From NCBI GenBank assembly GCA_945947045.1, contig CAMEXG010000143.1, positions 1 to 5,271 of the forward strand: a stretch of DNA of 5,271 bases, in the 5' to 3' direction. The notes under the pieces are model-generated. The model had not been told where the DNA came from. It searched no databases and worked only from the letters and a program-made list of their open reading frames with translations. Position 1 is the stretch's first letter; every line of letters begins with the position of its first letter. Of the stretch, positions 1 through 5,271 are shown in pieces. A program made the translations under genes and the position numbers. This DNA is from an uncultured Spirochaetales bacterium. GTDB lineage: Bacteria; Spirochaetota; Spirochaetia; Sphaerochaetales; Sphaerochaetaceae.

Positions 1-31
1 GTTTTGGCTATTACTACAAGTATTTATTGAT
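1..31 (+). other. Window edge upstream of mutS; possible tail of a preceding gene
   Basis: Thirty-one bases precede mutS, and no Shine-Dalgarno-like run is visible in them. Frame 1 reads VLAITTSIY and stops at TGA 28-30, one base before the mutS ATG, so it could be the C-terminus of an upstream gene coupled to mutS. Frame 3 is also open from the edge and stops at 60-62 after a lysine-rich tail, so it is a rival reading. The mutS frame itself has no stop back to the window edge. The available sequence cannot decide which of these is real. Confidence 0.25.
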
Positions 32-2611
32 ATGCAGAATAAAGAAGAAGAAAAAGAACTGACGCCTATGGTCCGTCAGTACATGGAGATCAAAAAAGAG
101 CATCAAGACAAGGTGCTCTTTTTTCGCTTGGGTGATTTTTATGAGATGTTCAACGACGATGCAGTAGAAGTTTCAAAGCTATTGAATCTTACTCTGACTC
201 ATCGGGGATCTATGCCTATGTGCGGCATTCCGTATCATGCTGCAAAAAACTATCTTAAAAGATTACTCGACTATGGAAAGAAAGTTGCCGTATGCGAACA
301 GTTTCTCGATCCAAATGAGAAGAATAAACTTGCAAAGAGAGAAGTCACTCAAGTATATACTCCTGCAACTGTAGTTGACGACGAATACCTTGACTCCCTG
401 TCTTCTTCTTTTGTCGCCGCCATTAATGTAGAGAAAAGAGGTGTACACATTGCTTGGTCCGACATATCTACAGGTGAGTTTTATATTCGAACAATTCCTT
501 TAGAAAAGGATTTTTCAAGACTCGACTCTTTGTTATATGAAATATCTCCCAAGGAAATAATCGTTCCTGATGACATATACTTCACAAACAAAGAATTCAG
601 AAGTGTAATAGATTCTACTTCATCAATTGTATCGAAGATGCCTACTTGGTATTTTTCTTTGAAGGAAGGTAGAAGACAGACTGAAAAACAGTTTTCCACA
701 AATGCCTTGAGAATTCTTGAACTCAATGAAAAAGATCCTATTCTTACATCAATCGGAGCACTCCTTTGCTACCTGAACGATACTGCCAAGGCGGAACTGC
801 CCCAGCTGAGAGGCATTGAGCGTATCGGAGACGAAAGCTTTATGTTCCTCAATTCTGCAACAATCAGAAATCTTGAGATTCTTTCTTCTCTTACAGAAGG
901 AGGACAAAAGTATTCATTATTCTCTACGATCAATAGAACACTTACTCCAGGGGGAGGAAGGTTTTTAAAATGGGCCCTTGTCCATCCTCTTATTGATATA
1001 TCGAAAATATTAAAGCGACAGGAATGGGTCCTCCGATTCTTCAACAATAGAGAAGAAGAGGAAAGAATAAGGCTGGAACTTAAAGAAACAAGCGACTTGG
1101 AGAGATTGGGTGTCAAAGTCGGAATGAAGAGGGCGACGCCTAGAGATCTAGTGGCCATCAGTGAAAGCACAGCCACCTTTATTGATATGGTGGAGAGTAG
1201 TGATGAATACCTTTCAGTTGTTGAAGACTCTTTTGATTATGACTGGAATTCTCTTATAGACTTCTCCACCGAGTGTCTAAAAGCTATAAATAAAGAGTGC
1301 ACTAATATTAATAATGAAGGCACAATAATCAATGACGGGTATGACCAAGAGCTGGATACTCTCAGATCCCTCTCCAACGGAGGAAGCAAGGAACTTGAGG
1401 AGTATTTGGAGAGAGTTAAGGCTGAGACAGGCATAACGACTCTAAAATGCGGAGAAAATAGAATCATTGGTTGCTTTTTGGAGGTATCCAAGGGACAACT
1501 AGACAAAGTTCCCTCCACATTCATCAGACGCCAAACTCTTGTAGGAGGGGAGCGCTTCACCACTGAAGAACTCAATGCCATTCAAGATAGGATACTCAAT
1601 AGTAAAGAAGAGGCGGCTAAGAGGGAACGAAATATTTATTCCCGATTTGTTGAAAGAGCATATAACCTCCGTTGTGATATAGAGAGAATGGGTAAAGTTA
1701 TTTCTCTTCTGGATTTCTATTCTTCTCTTGCCTTCTTGGCATCTGAAGCAAAATGGGTGAAGCCCATTATGGCTGAAAGCGGAGAGTTGGAGATAAAAGA
1801 GGGTAGGCATCCGGTTGTAGAAGCAAATACAGAAAGATATGTTCCTAATTCTTTCTCCACCACAAAGTCCAGGTTTTCTTTAATTACAGGCCCCAACATG
1901 GCAGGTAAATCAACATATCTAAGGGAAATAGCCCTCATTGTCTTACTCTCCCACATAGGATCCTTTGTTCCTGCAGAAAGTGCAGTCATTCCTATTACTG
2001 ATAAAATCTTCTGTCGTGTAGGTGCTTCTGATAATCTATCTAAAGGGGAGTCCACATTCCTTATAGAAATGAGTGAATCCGCCCAGATATTAAGGTCCAT
2101 TACAAATAGAAGTCTTGTAATAATGGATGAAATCGGCAGGGGGACTAGTACACAGGATGGAATGAGTATTGCTTATGCAATAATGGAATATCTAAAAAAA
2201 AGTGGTGCCATTACTCTTTTTGCAACCCATTATCATGAACTTACTATGCTGGACACCTCCGATATGTCCCTGCTTCATATGGATGTAAAGGAAGAAAAGG
2301 GAGCTGTAATCTTTTTAAGAAAGGCAGTAGAAGGAGTTGCCGCTTCCAGTTACGGAATTCATGTGGCCAAGCTTGCGGGTATGCCTCGCAGTGTAATAAA
2401 CGAAGCCCTTTCATTCCAGAAAAAGCACTTTGAAGATTACTCATCATTCTCAGACCAAGGTAGTCTTTTCGCTTCAGGTGAAGTTGAAATCGACACAAAT
2501 GCCGAGAGTGAAGTATCTGAAGCCATATTGAACTTTGATCTTAACCAATCCACGCCATTAGATGCTCTGATTCTTATAGGTGAGTTAAAAAGAAGACTGG
2601 AGGAAAAATGA
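32..2611 (+). CDS. mutS: DNA mismatch repair protein MutS
   Basis: MutS recognises base mismatches and small loops as a dimer and recruits MutL in an ATP-dependent way. At 859 aa the protein is full length (E. coli MutS is 853 aa). Domain I, about residues 10-124, carries the mismatch-probing F36-x-E38 in GDFYEMF. Next come the connector (about 131-255), core and lever (about 270-575, with the SATIRNLEI stretch), clamp (about 435-530, with FIRRQTL) and the ABC-type ATPase (about 580-770). The ATPase shows Walker A GPNMAGKST (620-628), the signature loop ASDNLSKGEST (665-675), Walker B VIMDE ending at D699-E700 followed by IGRGTST, and the switch histidine region ATHYHE (731-736). A QGSLF motif at 809-813 resembles a beta-clamp binding site. 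ATG 32 is chosen because family similarity already begins at L10-T11-P12. No Shine-Dalgarno is visible, so translation may be coupled to an upstream gene. The 3' end overlaps the next gene by ATGA. No mutL lies in the window. Confidence 0.98.
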   Translation: MQNKEEEKELTPMVRQYMEIKKEHQDKVLFFRLGDFYEMFNDDAVEVSKLLNLTLTHRGSMPMCGIPYHAAKNYLKRLLDYGKKVAVCEQFLDPNEKNKLAKREVTQVYTPATVVDDEYLDSLSSSFVAAINVEKRGVHIAWSDISTGEFYIRTIPLEKDFSRLDSLLYEISPKEIIVPDDIYFTNKEFRSVIDSTSSIVSKMPTWYFSLKEGRRQTEKQFSTNALRILELNEKDPILTSIGALLCYLNDTAKAELPQLRGIERIGDESFMFLNSATIRNLEILSSLTEGGQKYSLFSTINRTLTPGGGRFLKWALVHPLIDISKILKRQEWVLRFFNNREEEERIRLELKETSDLERLGVKVGMKRATPRDLVAISESTATFIDMVESSDEYLSVVEDSFDYDWNSLIDFSTECLKAINKECTNINNEGTIINDGYDQELDTLRSLSNGGSKELEEYLERVKAETGITTLKCGENRIIGCFLEVSKGQLDKVPSTFIRRQTLVGGERFTTEELNAIQDRILNSKEEAAKRERNIYSRFVERAYNLRCDIERMGKVISLLDFYSSLAFLASEAKWVKPIMAESGELEIKEGRHPVVEANTERYVPNSFSTTKSRFSLITGPNMAGKSTYLREIALIVLLSHIGSFVPAESAVIPITDKIFCRVGASDNLSKGESTFLIEMSESAQILRSITNRSLVIMDEIGRGTSTQDGMSIAYAIMEYLKKSGAITLFATHYHELTMLDTSDMSLLHMDVKEEKGAVIFLRKAVEGVAASSYGIHVAKLAGMPRSVINEALSFQKKHFEDYSSFSDQGSLFASGEVEIDTNAESEVSEAILNFDLNQSTPLDALILIGELKRRLEEK

Positions 2612-3078
2612 AATACTTTATTTCTGCCTGTCTTATGGGAAAGAAGTGCAAATATAACGGTGGAGACAACTATGACGCTGATTTGGCTTCCCTTGTATCA
2701 AATGACGACATTGTTCTGATCTGCCCTGAAGTTGACGGCGGTCTTCCAGTTCCCCGGAACCCTGTAGAGTTAAATGACCACAAGGCTCTGGACAAAGACG
2801 GGAATGATTACACTTCTTTCTTTATAAAGGGAGTGGAGTCTGTCATTGAAAAGGCTGAAAAAGAGAATCCTGACGCCTTCATCCTTCAGCCCAGAAGTCC
2901 TTCTTGCGGCATTGGTTTGATCTATGACGGCACCTTTTCAAAAACTTTGATAAAAGGAAATGGATTATTAAGCGATAAACTACTTGAAAAGGGATATAAA
3001 CTATATACTCCGTCAACATTTAAAGCTCTAAAAGATCAATCTATTTCTTCTCTATCTATTGACATAGACGCCAAATAG
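2608..3078 (+). CDS. DUF523 family protein, putative TudS-type iron-sulfur desulfidase
   Basis: This 156-aa protein has the full DUF523 pattern. It shows ISACLMGKKCKYNGG at the N-terminus (C8, C14), CPEVDGGLPVPR (C39), a DGNDYT stretch, SPSCG (C100) and IYDGTF. Length is usual for a stand-alone member. Characterised family members (TudS) are thiouracil desulfidases that use a [4Fe-4S] cluster held by three conserved cysteines to remove sulfur from the thiolated base; the likely ligands here are C8, C39 and C100. The protein has no signal peptide or membrane segment and is presumably cytosolic. Family membership is clear, but the substrate in this organism is inferred, since DUF523 is broad and few members have been tested. 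The ATG overlaps the mutS stop (ATGA), with GGAGG at 2599-2603 only four bases upstream, which suggests co-translation with mutS. A candidate promoter for rimP lies across its last codons. Confidence 0.9.
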   Translation: MKYFISACLMGKKCKYNGGDNYDADLASLVSNDDIVLICPEVDGGLPVPRNPVELNDHKALDKDGNDYTSFFIKGVESVIEKAEKENPDAFILQPRSPSCGIGLIYDGTFSKTLIKGNGLLSDKLLEKGYKLYTPSTFKALKDQSISSLSIDIDAK

Positions 3079-3087
3079 AGCTTAAAT
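3059..3087 (+). promoter_or_regulatory. Candidate sigma-70-type promoter for rimP-nusA-infB
   Basis: A perfect -35 hexamer TTGACA (3059-3064) is followed, after 17 bases, by TTAAAT (3082-3087), a four-of-six match to TATAAT. The -10 lacks the important second-position A, so strength is uncertain. The -35 lies inside the last codons of the DUF523 gene. Transcription would begin near 3094, giving a leader of roughly 64 bases that contains the 3114-3140 hairpin. This is a pattern match only; chance occurrence in AT-rich DNA is possible. Confidence 0.4.
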
Positions 3088-3113
3088 ACCTATAGTTTCA
3101 TTTAAAGTGATTT

Positions 3114-3144
3114 AAAGGGACCGGCTAGCCGAGTCCCTTTGTTT
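3114..3144 (+). terminator. Hairpin with short U-rich run between the DUF523 gene and rimP
   Basis: AAAGGGAC (3114-3121) pairs perfectly with GTCCCTTT (3133-3140). Inside it, CGG/CCG (3122-3124 with 3129-3131) adds three pairs around a CTAG loop, leaving one bulged A at 3132. The stem is followed by GTTTA, so with the TTT of the arm there is a broken U-run. This fits a modest intrinsic terminator ending the mutS-DUF523 transcript. If the promoter at 3059-3087 is real, the same hairpin lies in the rimP leader and could act as an attenuator. The hairpin is directly visible; which role it plays is inferred. Confidence 0.55.
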
Positions 3145-3149
3145 ATGAT

Positions 3150-3154
3150 GGAGG
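3150..3154 (+). promoter_or_regulatory. rimP ribosome binding site, unusually close to the start
   Basis: GGAGG, extended to GGAGGGG, ends only three bases (or one, for the longer run) before the rimP ATG at 3158. No other in-frame start exists upstream, because a TGA lies at 3146-3148. It can also pair with the 3' arm of the adjacent hairpin (3133-3140). Confidence 0.7.
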
Positions 3155-3157
3155 GGT

Positions 3158-3652
3158 ATGCTTACAAAAGAAGCCAATTCCAATGAGCTCTTTAAGAATG
3201 TCAGCGAATGCATCAAGACACTTGGTCTCGATACAGTCGAAGTCACTCAGTCAAGAGACAAAGGCTGCACTAACATGCGTGTGGTCTTAAGTAAAAGTGA
3301 AGGGGAGATTAATACAGATGACCTTGAAAAGGCATATAATGTAATCTACCCCATGTATCAGGTTCTCTCTCAGGATAGAGATTTAAATCTTGAGGTATCT
3401 TCTCCTGGAATACAGAGGACGCTTAAAGATATCTACGAATTCAAAGTATTTAAGGGTAAGACAGTCAGAGTCTATTCTACTTTTTATTCTTCATATGTTG
3501 TCGGAAAGATAGAAGAATCAGATGAAGAAAGCGTTACTCTTAGTTCTTACTTAATTGAAGATAAGAAAGAAAGCGGTGAAATAATAAAATTAAACTACGA
3601 TACAATATCAAAAGCGAAGCTTGAATGTATATGGGAGGAAAAGAATGATTGA
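3158..3652 (+). CDS. rimP: Ribosome maturation factor RimP
   Basis: RimP assists maturation of the 30S ribosomal subunit in the cytosol. The 164-aa product has the usual two-domain build. An N-terminal alpha/beta domain (about 1-90) contains the family hallmark LEVSSPG (78-84) followed by IQRTLK. A smaller C-terminal SH3-like beta domain spans about 92-164. Length is typical for the family. It sits directly upstream of nusA, the conserved order across bacteria, and its last eight bases overlap the nusA start. The ATG is supported by GGAGG at 3150-3154 and by an in-frame stop just upstream. Expression is probably controlled from the leader at 3094-3157. Nothing looks truncated or shifted. Confidence 0.96.
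   Translation: MLTKEANSNELFKNVSECIKTLGLDTVEVTQSRDKGCTNMRVVLSKSEGEINTDDLEKAYNVIYPMYQVLSQDRDLNLEVSSPGIQRTLKDIYEFKVFKGKTVRVYSTFYSSYVVGKIEESDEESVTLSSYLIEDKKESGEIIKLNYDTISKAKLECIWEEKND
3634..3638 (+). promoter_or_regulatory. nusA ribosome binding site that decides the start
   Basis: GGAGG lies six bases before ATG 3645, inside the end of rimP. The nusA frame is open further upstream to a TTG at 3621, but a start there would place this strong site within the coding region, so ATG 3645 is preferred. Confidence 0.85.
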
Positions 3653-5186
3653 CCTTACTAATGACATAAGGGAAATGATGGACCAGAAAGACATGAGCTT
3701 TAAGGAAGTCAAATCTATCATTACCGACATGCTTAAAAGTGCATATAAGAGAAAGTTTGGAACTGATGAAAACGCAGAAATAAAGTTCTATACAAAGAAA
3801 AAGGATTCTTCAAGAATCTTTGTGGATATTCTTGCCAAAAAGACAGTTGTGGATGAAGAAGACTTTTTTAATGAAGTCACTGAAATTCCTTATGACGATG
3901 CAGTTCTTCTCGCCGGGGACGAGGTTGAAGTAGGCGACTCTCTTGAAATTCCGCTTAATCCAAAGACATTCGAGTACTCGGCAGTCCAGTCCGCCAAGCA
4001 GCGTGGCCAGCAGGTTTCAAAGGAAATGACAGATGACAAGACATTTATCAAGGCCAAGTCTATGGAGTTTACTCTCGTCAAAGGTGAATTGAAAAAGATC
4101 GGTAAAAATAACTCCGATTGGCTTGTAGACGTTGGTTTTGGCGAAGAGAACCTGGCTGTATTCCCACTTCGCGGCCAGTCTCCAAGAGAGACATACGAAA
4201 TGGGTGATACTCTCCGCTTCTTTGTAGAGAAAGTCGACAGAGGAGATGAAATCATCACAAAAGACAATAAGACAGGAAAGACAAAGAAAAAGAAGAGAGG
4301 AGTTAAGATCAGTCTCTCTCGTAGCTGCAAAGAATTTGTCAAATGTCTTTTGGAAGCTCAGCTCAGAGAAGAAATCGACAACGGTTCGGTTGTCATCAAA
4401 TCCATTGCAAGACAAGTCGGTGTCAGAACAAAGGTTGCTGTGGATACAAAGAAGAGCGATACAGATCCAGTCGGTGCAACAGTAGGAAAGGCAGGATGTA
4501 AGATCCAGACAATCACCAACGAGATTTCCGGTGAAAAGATCGATGTTGTCAGATATGACAACGATCCAATCGTTCTCATAGCAAATGCCCTTACTCCTGC
4601 TCAGGTACAGAGAGTGGTGGAAATCGACCCCTCTTCAAAGTATGCTGTCGCCATCGTCGACGACAAAGACCAGGGCTTGGCCATCGGTCAGAACGGTGTC
4701 AACGTCAAACTTGCCAAGACTCTTTGTGACTGGGTCATCGACGTCAAGACAAAGAGTCAGTTCAACGAAATGGAACAGACACAGCAGATTCATGAGAATG
4801 TCGGAAGTCTCTTCAAAGATGAAGAAAGCGTTGCTCCGACAGTGGCAGAAGAAGCAAAAGAAGAGCCTAAGGTTCTTACAAATGAGGAGATCGGTATTGC
4901 AGAAGGTGAAACACCTATTACCGATGTGGGCCTAGATTCCCGCTTAGTTAAGAAACTTCACAATGCCGATATATGGTCTATTGAGGAGTTCTTCGATTAT
5001 ACTGATGAAGAGTTACTGGAAAGAGGTCTTACTGAGGAAGAGATTGATGCTGTCAAGGGCAGTGTAGAGATCGTTACAGAGGAAGTAGAGGATGACGACT
5101 CATTTGAATGTCCTGTTTGTCATGCAATTGTTCCTGCAGGAAGTACTACTTGTCCAAACTGTGGTGCAGAATTTGAGTTTGAGTGA
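3645..5186 (+). CDS. nusA: Transcription termination/antitermination factor NusA, with zinc-ribbon tail
   Basis: NusA binds RNA polymerase and nascent RNA, modulating pausing, intrinsic termination and antitermination. From ATG 3645 it is 513 aa. The N-terminal polymerase-binding domain covers about 1-125. The S1 domain (about 140-227) ends in KISLSR and carries a lysine-rich insert at about 200-219. KH1 has the ARQVGVRTKVAV and DPVGATVGKAG stretches (GKAG, 281-284) and GEKIDVV. KH2 has the LAIGQNG loop (GQNG, 348-351). An acidic, low-complexity linker (about 391-425) leads to one helix-hairpin-helix-like repeat (about 428-470), then an acidic stretch and a CPVC-x10-CPNCG zinc ribbon (C489, C492, C503, C506). 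The ribbon is absent from E. coli and B. subtilis NusA; it may be typical of this lineage. The gene overlaps rimP by eight bases and is followed after 20 bases by infB. Isoleucine codon choice differs sharply between the RNA-binding core and both ends. Confidence 0.96.
   Translation: MIDLTNDIREMMDQKDMSFKEVKSIITDMLKSAYKRKFGTDENAEIKFYTKKKDSSRIFVDILAKKTVVDEEDFFNEVTEIPYDDAVLLAGDEVEVGDSLEIPLNPKTFEYSAVQSAKQRGQQVSKEMTDDKTFIKAKSMEFTLVKGELKKIGKNNSDWLVDVGFGEENLAVFPLRGQSPRETYEMGDTLRFFVEKVDRGDEIITKDNKTGKTKKKKRGVKISLSRSCKEFVKCLLEAQLREEIDNGSVVIKSIARQVGVRTKVAVDTKKSDTDPVGATVGKAGCKIQTITNEISGEKIDVVRYDNDPIVLIANALTPAQVQRVVEIDPSSKYAVAIVDDKDQGLAIGQNGVNVKLAKTLCDWVIDVKTKSQFNEMEQTQQIHENVGSLFKDEESVAPTVAEEAKEEPKVLTNEEIGIAEGETPITDVGLDSRLVKKLHNADIWSIEEFFDYTDEELLERGLTEEEIDAVKGSVEIVTEEVEDDDSFECPVCHAIVPAGSTTCPNCGAEFEFE
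5109..5162 (+). other. Zinc-ribbon module at the NusA C-terminus
   Basis: Two CPxC knuckles ten residues apart (C489/C492 and C503/C506 of NusA) form a compact four-cysteine zinc ribbon, within 25 residues of the end and preceded by an acidic stretch. Such ribbons commonly mediate protein or nucleic-acid contacts. Zinc binding is inferred from cysteine spacing. Confidence 0.8.
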
Positions 5187-5206
5187 TATAGTTTTTAAAG
5201 GTTCAT

Positions 5207-5271
5207 ATGGCAGAAGATAATAAGAACATTAAGGTAAACATCATCAAAAAGACTGTAACTCCGGAACCAGC
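5207..5271 (+). CDS. infB: Translation initiation factor IF-2, N-terminal fragment
   Basis: Only the first 21 codons are in the window, beginning MAEDNKNIKVNIIKK, with no stop before the edge. IF-2 is the GTPase that brings initiator tRNA to the 30S subunit; its G domains would lie beyond the window. Identification rests mainly on position directly after rimP-nusA, the conserved order, and on a lysine-rich start that suits the variable IF-2 N-terminus. AAAGG at 5197-5201, five bases before the ATG, is a moderate Shine-Dalgarno. No terminator-like hairpin is seen in the 20 bases after nusA, so infB is probably co-transcribed with it. Confidence 0.8.
   Translation, partial: MAEDNKNIKVNIIKKTVTPEP

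Noticed and set aside
68..70. Alternative mutS start at the second methionine (residue 13)
   Set aside because: Similarity to MutS begins before it (the L-T-P residues), and the site has no better Shine-Dalgarno than ATG 32.
263..2498. Minus-strand open frames of 61-135 aa opposite mutS
   Set aside because: They lie opposite a fully conserved mutS, overlap each other, show no recognisable domain, and are serine/leucine-rich as expected for antisense of AT-rich coding DNA.
3091..3096. TATAGT as the -10 box for the rimP promoter
   Set aside because: It is 26 bases from the TTGACA, too far for a sigma-70 promoter, and has no good -35 at the normal distance; TTAAAT at 3082 has exact 17-base spacing.
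3079..3157. Small RNA, tRNA or riboswitch in the only intergenic gap
   Set aside because: The gap is only 79 bases, holds one simple hairpin, and shows no tRNA-like arms or multi-helix aptamer layout; a leader element or terminator explains it.
3621..3644. Upstream TTG start for nusA adding eight residues
   Set aside because: The strong GGAGG at 3634-3638 is six bases before ATG 3645 and would be inside the extended coding region; the extension just reads through the ribosome site.
3890..4935. Minus-strand and alternate plus-strand open frames within nusA
   Set aside because: All sit inside the conserved NusA domains and give arginine-, serine- or leucine-rich translations without any family resemblance; they are shadows of nusA.
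1..5271. CRISPR arrays, insertion sequences, defence or other novel multi-gene system
   Set aside because: No direct-repeat arrays, terminal inverted repeats, transposase or unexplained coding stretch was seen; essentially all sequence is accounted for by conserved housekeeping genes.

Overview
This window is an ordinary bacterial housekeeping region. It holds four complete genes and the start of a fifth, all on the + strand and tightly packed: mutS, a DUF523/TudS-type iron-sulfur protein gene, rimP, nusA and the first codons of infB. Base composition is moderately AT-rich. The MutS wording, and a NusA with a C-terminal four-cysteine zinc ribbon, suggest a spirochaete of the Treponema/Sphaerochaeta kind. 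That placement is inferred from protein style only and is of moderate to low confidence.

Layout. Positions 1-31 hold the edge of whatever precedes mutS. mutS (32-2611) and the DUF523 gene (2608-3078) overlap by four bases (ATGA) and are probably co-translated. A 79-base gap follows, the only real intergenic space in the window. It holds a strong hairpin (3114-3140) with a short U-rich run, just before the rimP ribosome binding site. A candidate promoter with a perfect TTGACA -35 (3059-3064) lies across the end of the DUF523 gene. rimP (3158-3652) overlaps nusA (3645-5186) by eight bases. infB starts at 5207, 20 bases after nusA, and runs off the window.

How the genes work together. rimP-nusA-infB is the widely conserved block coupling 30S ribosome maturation, transcription elongation/termination and translation initiation. 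mutS (mismatch repair) and the DUF523 gene form a separate upstream pair. The hairpin and candidate promoter mark the border between the two units.

No previously undescribed multi-gene system was found. The points most worth a second look are: the rimP leader, where the 3' arm of the hairpin could alternatively pair with the rimP Shine-Dalgarno; the zinc-ribbon tail and lysine-rich S1 insert of NusA; a codon-usage mosaic within nusA; an A8 tract in mutS; and the coupling of a putative thiouracil desulfidase gene to mutS.
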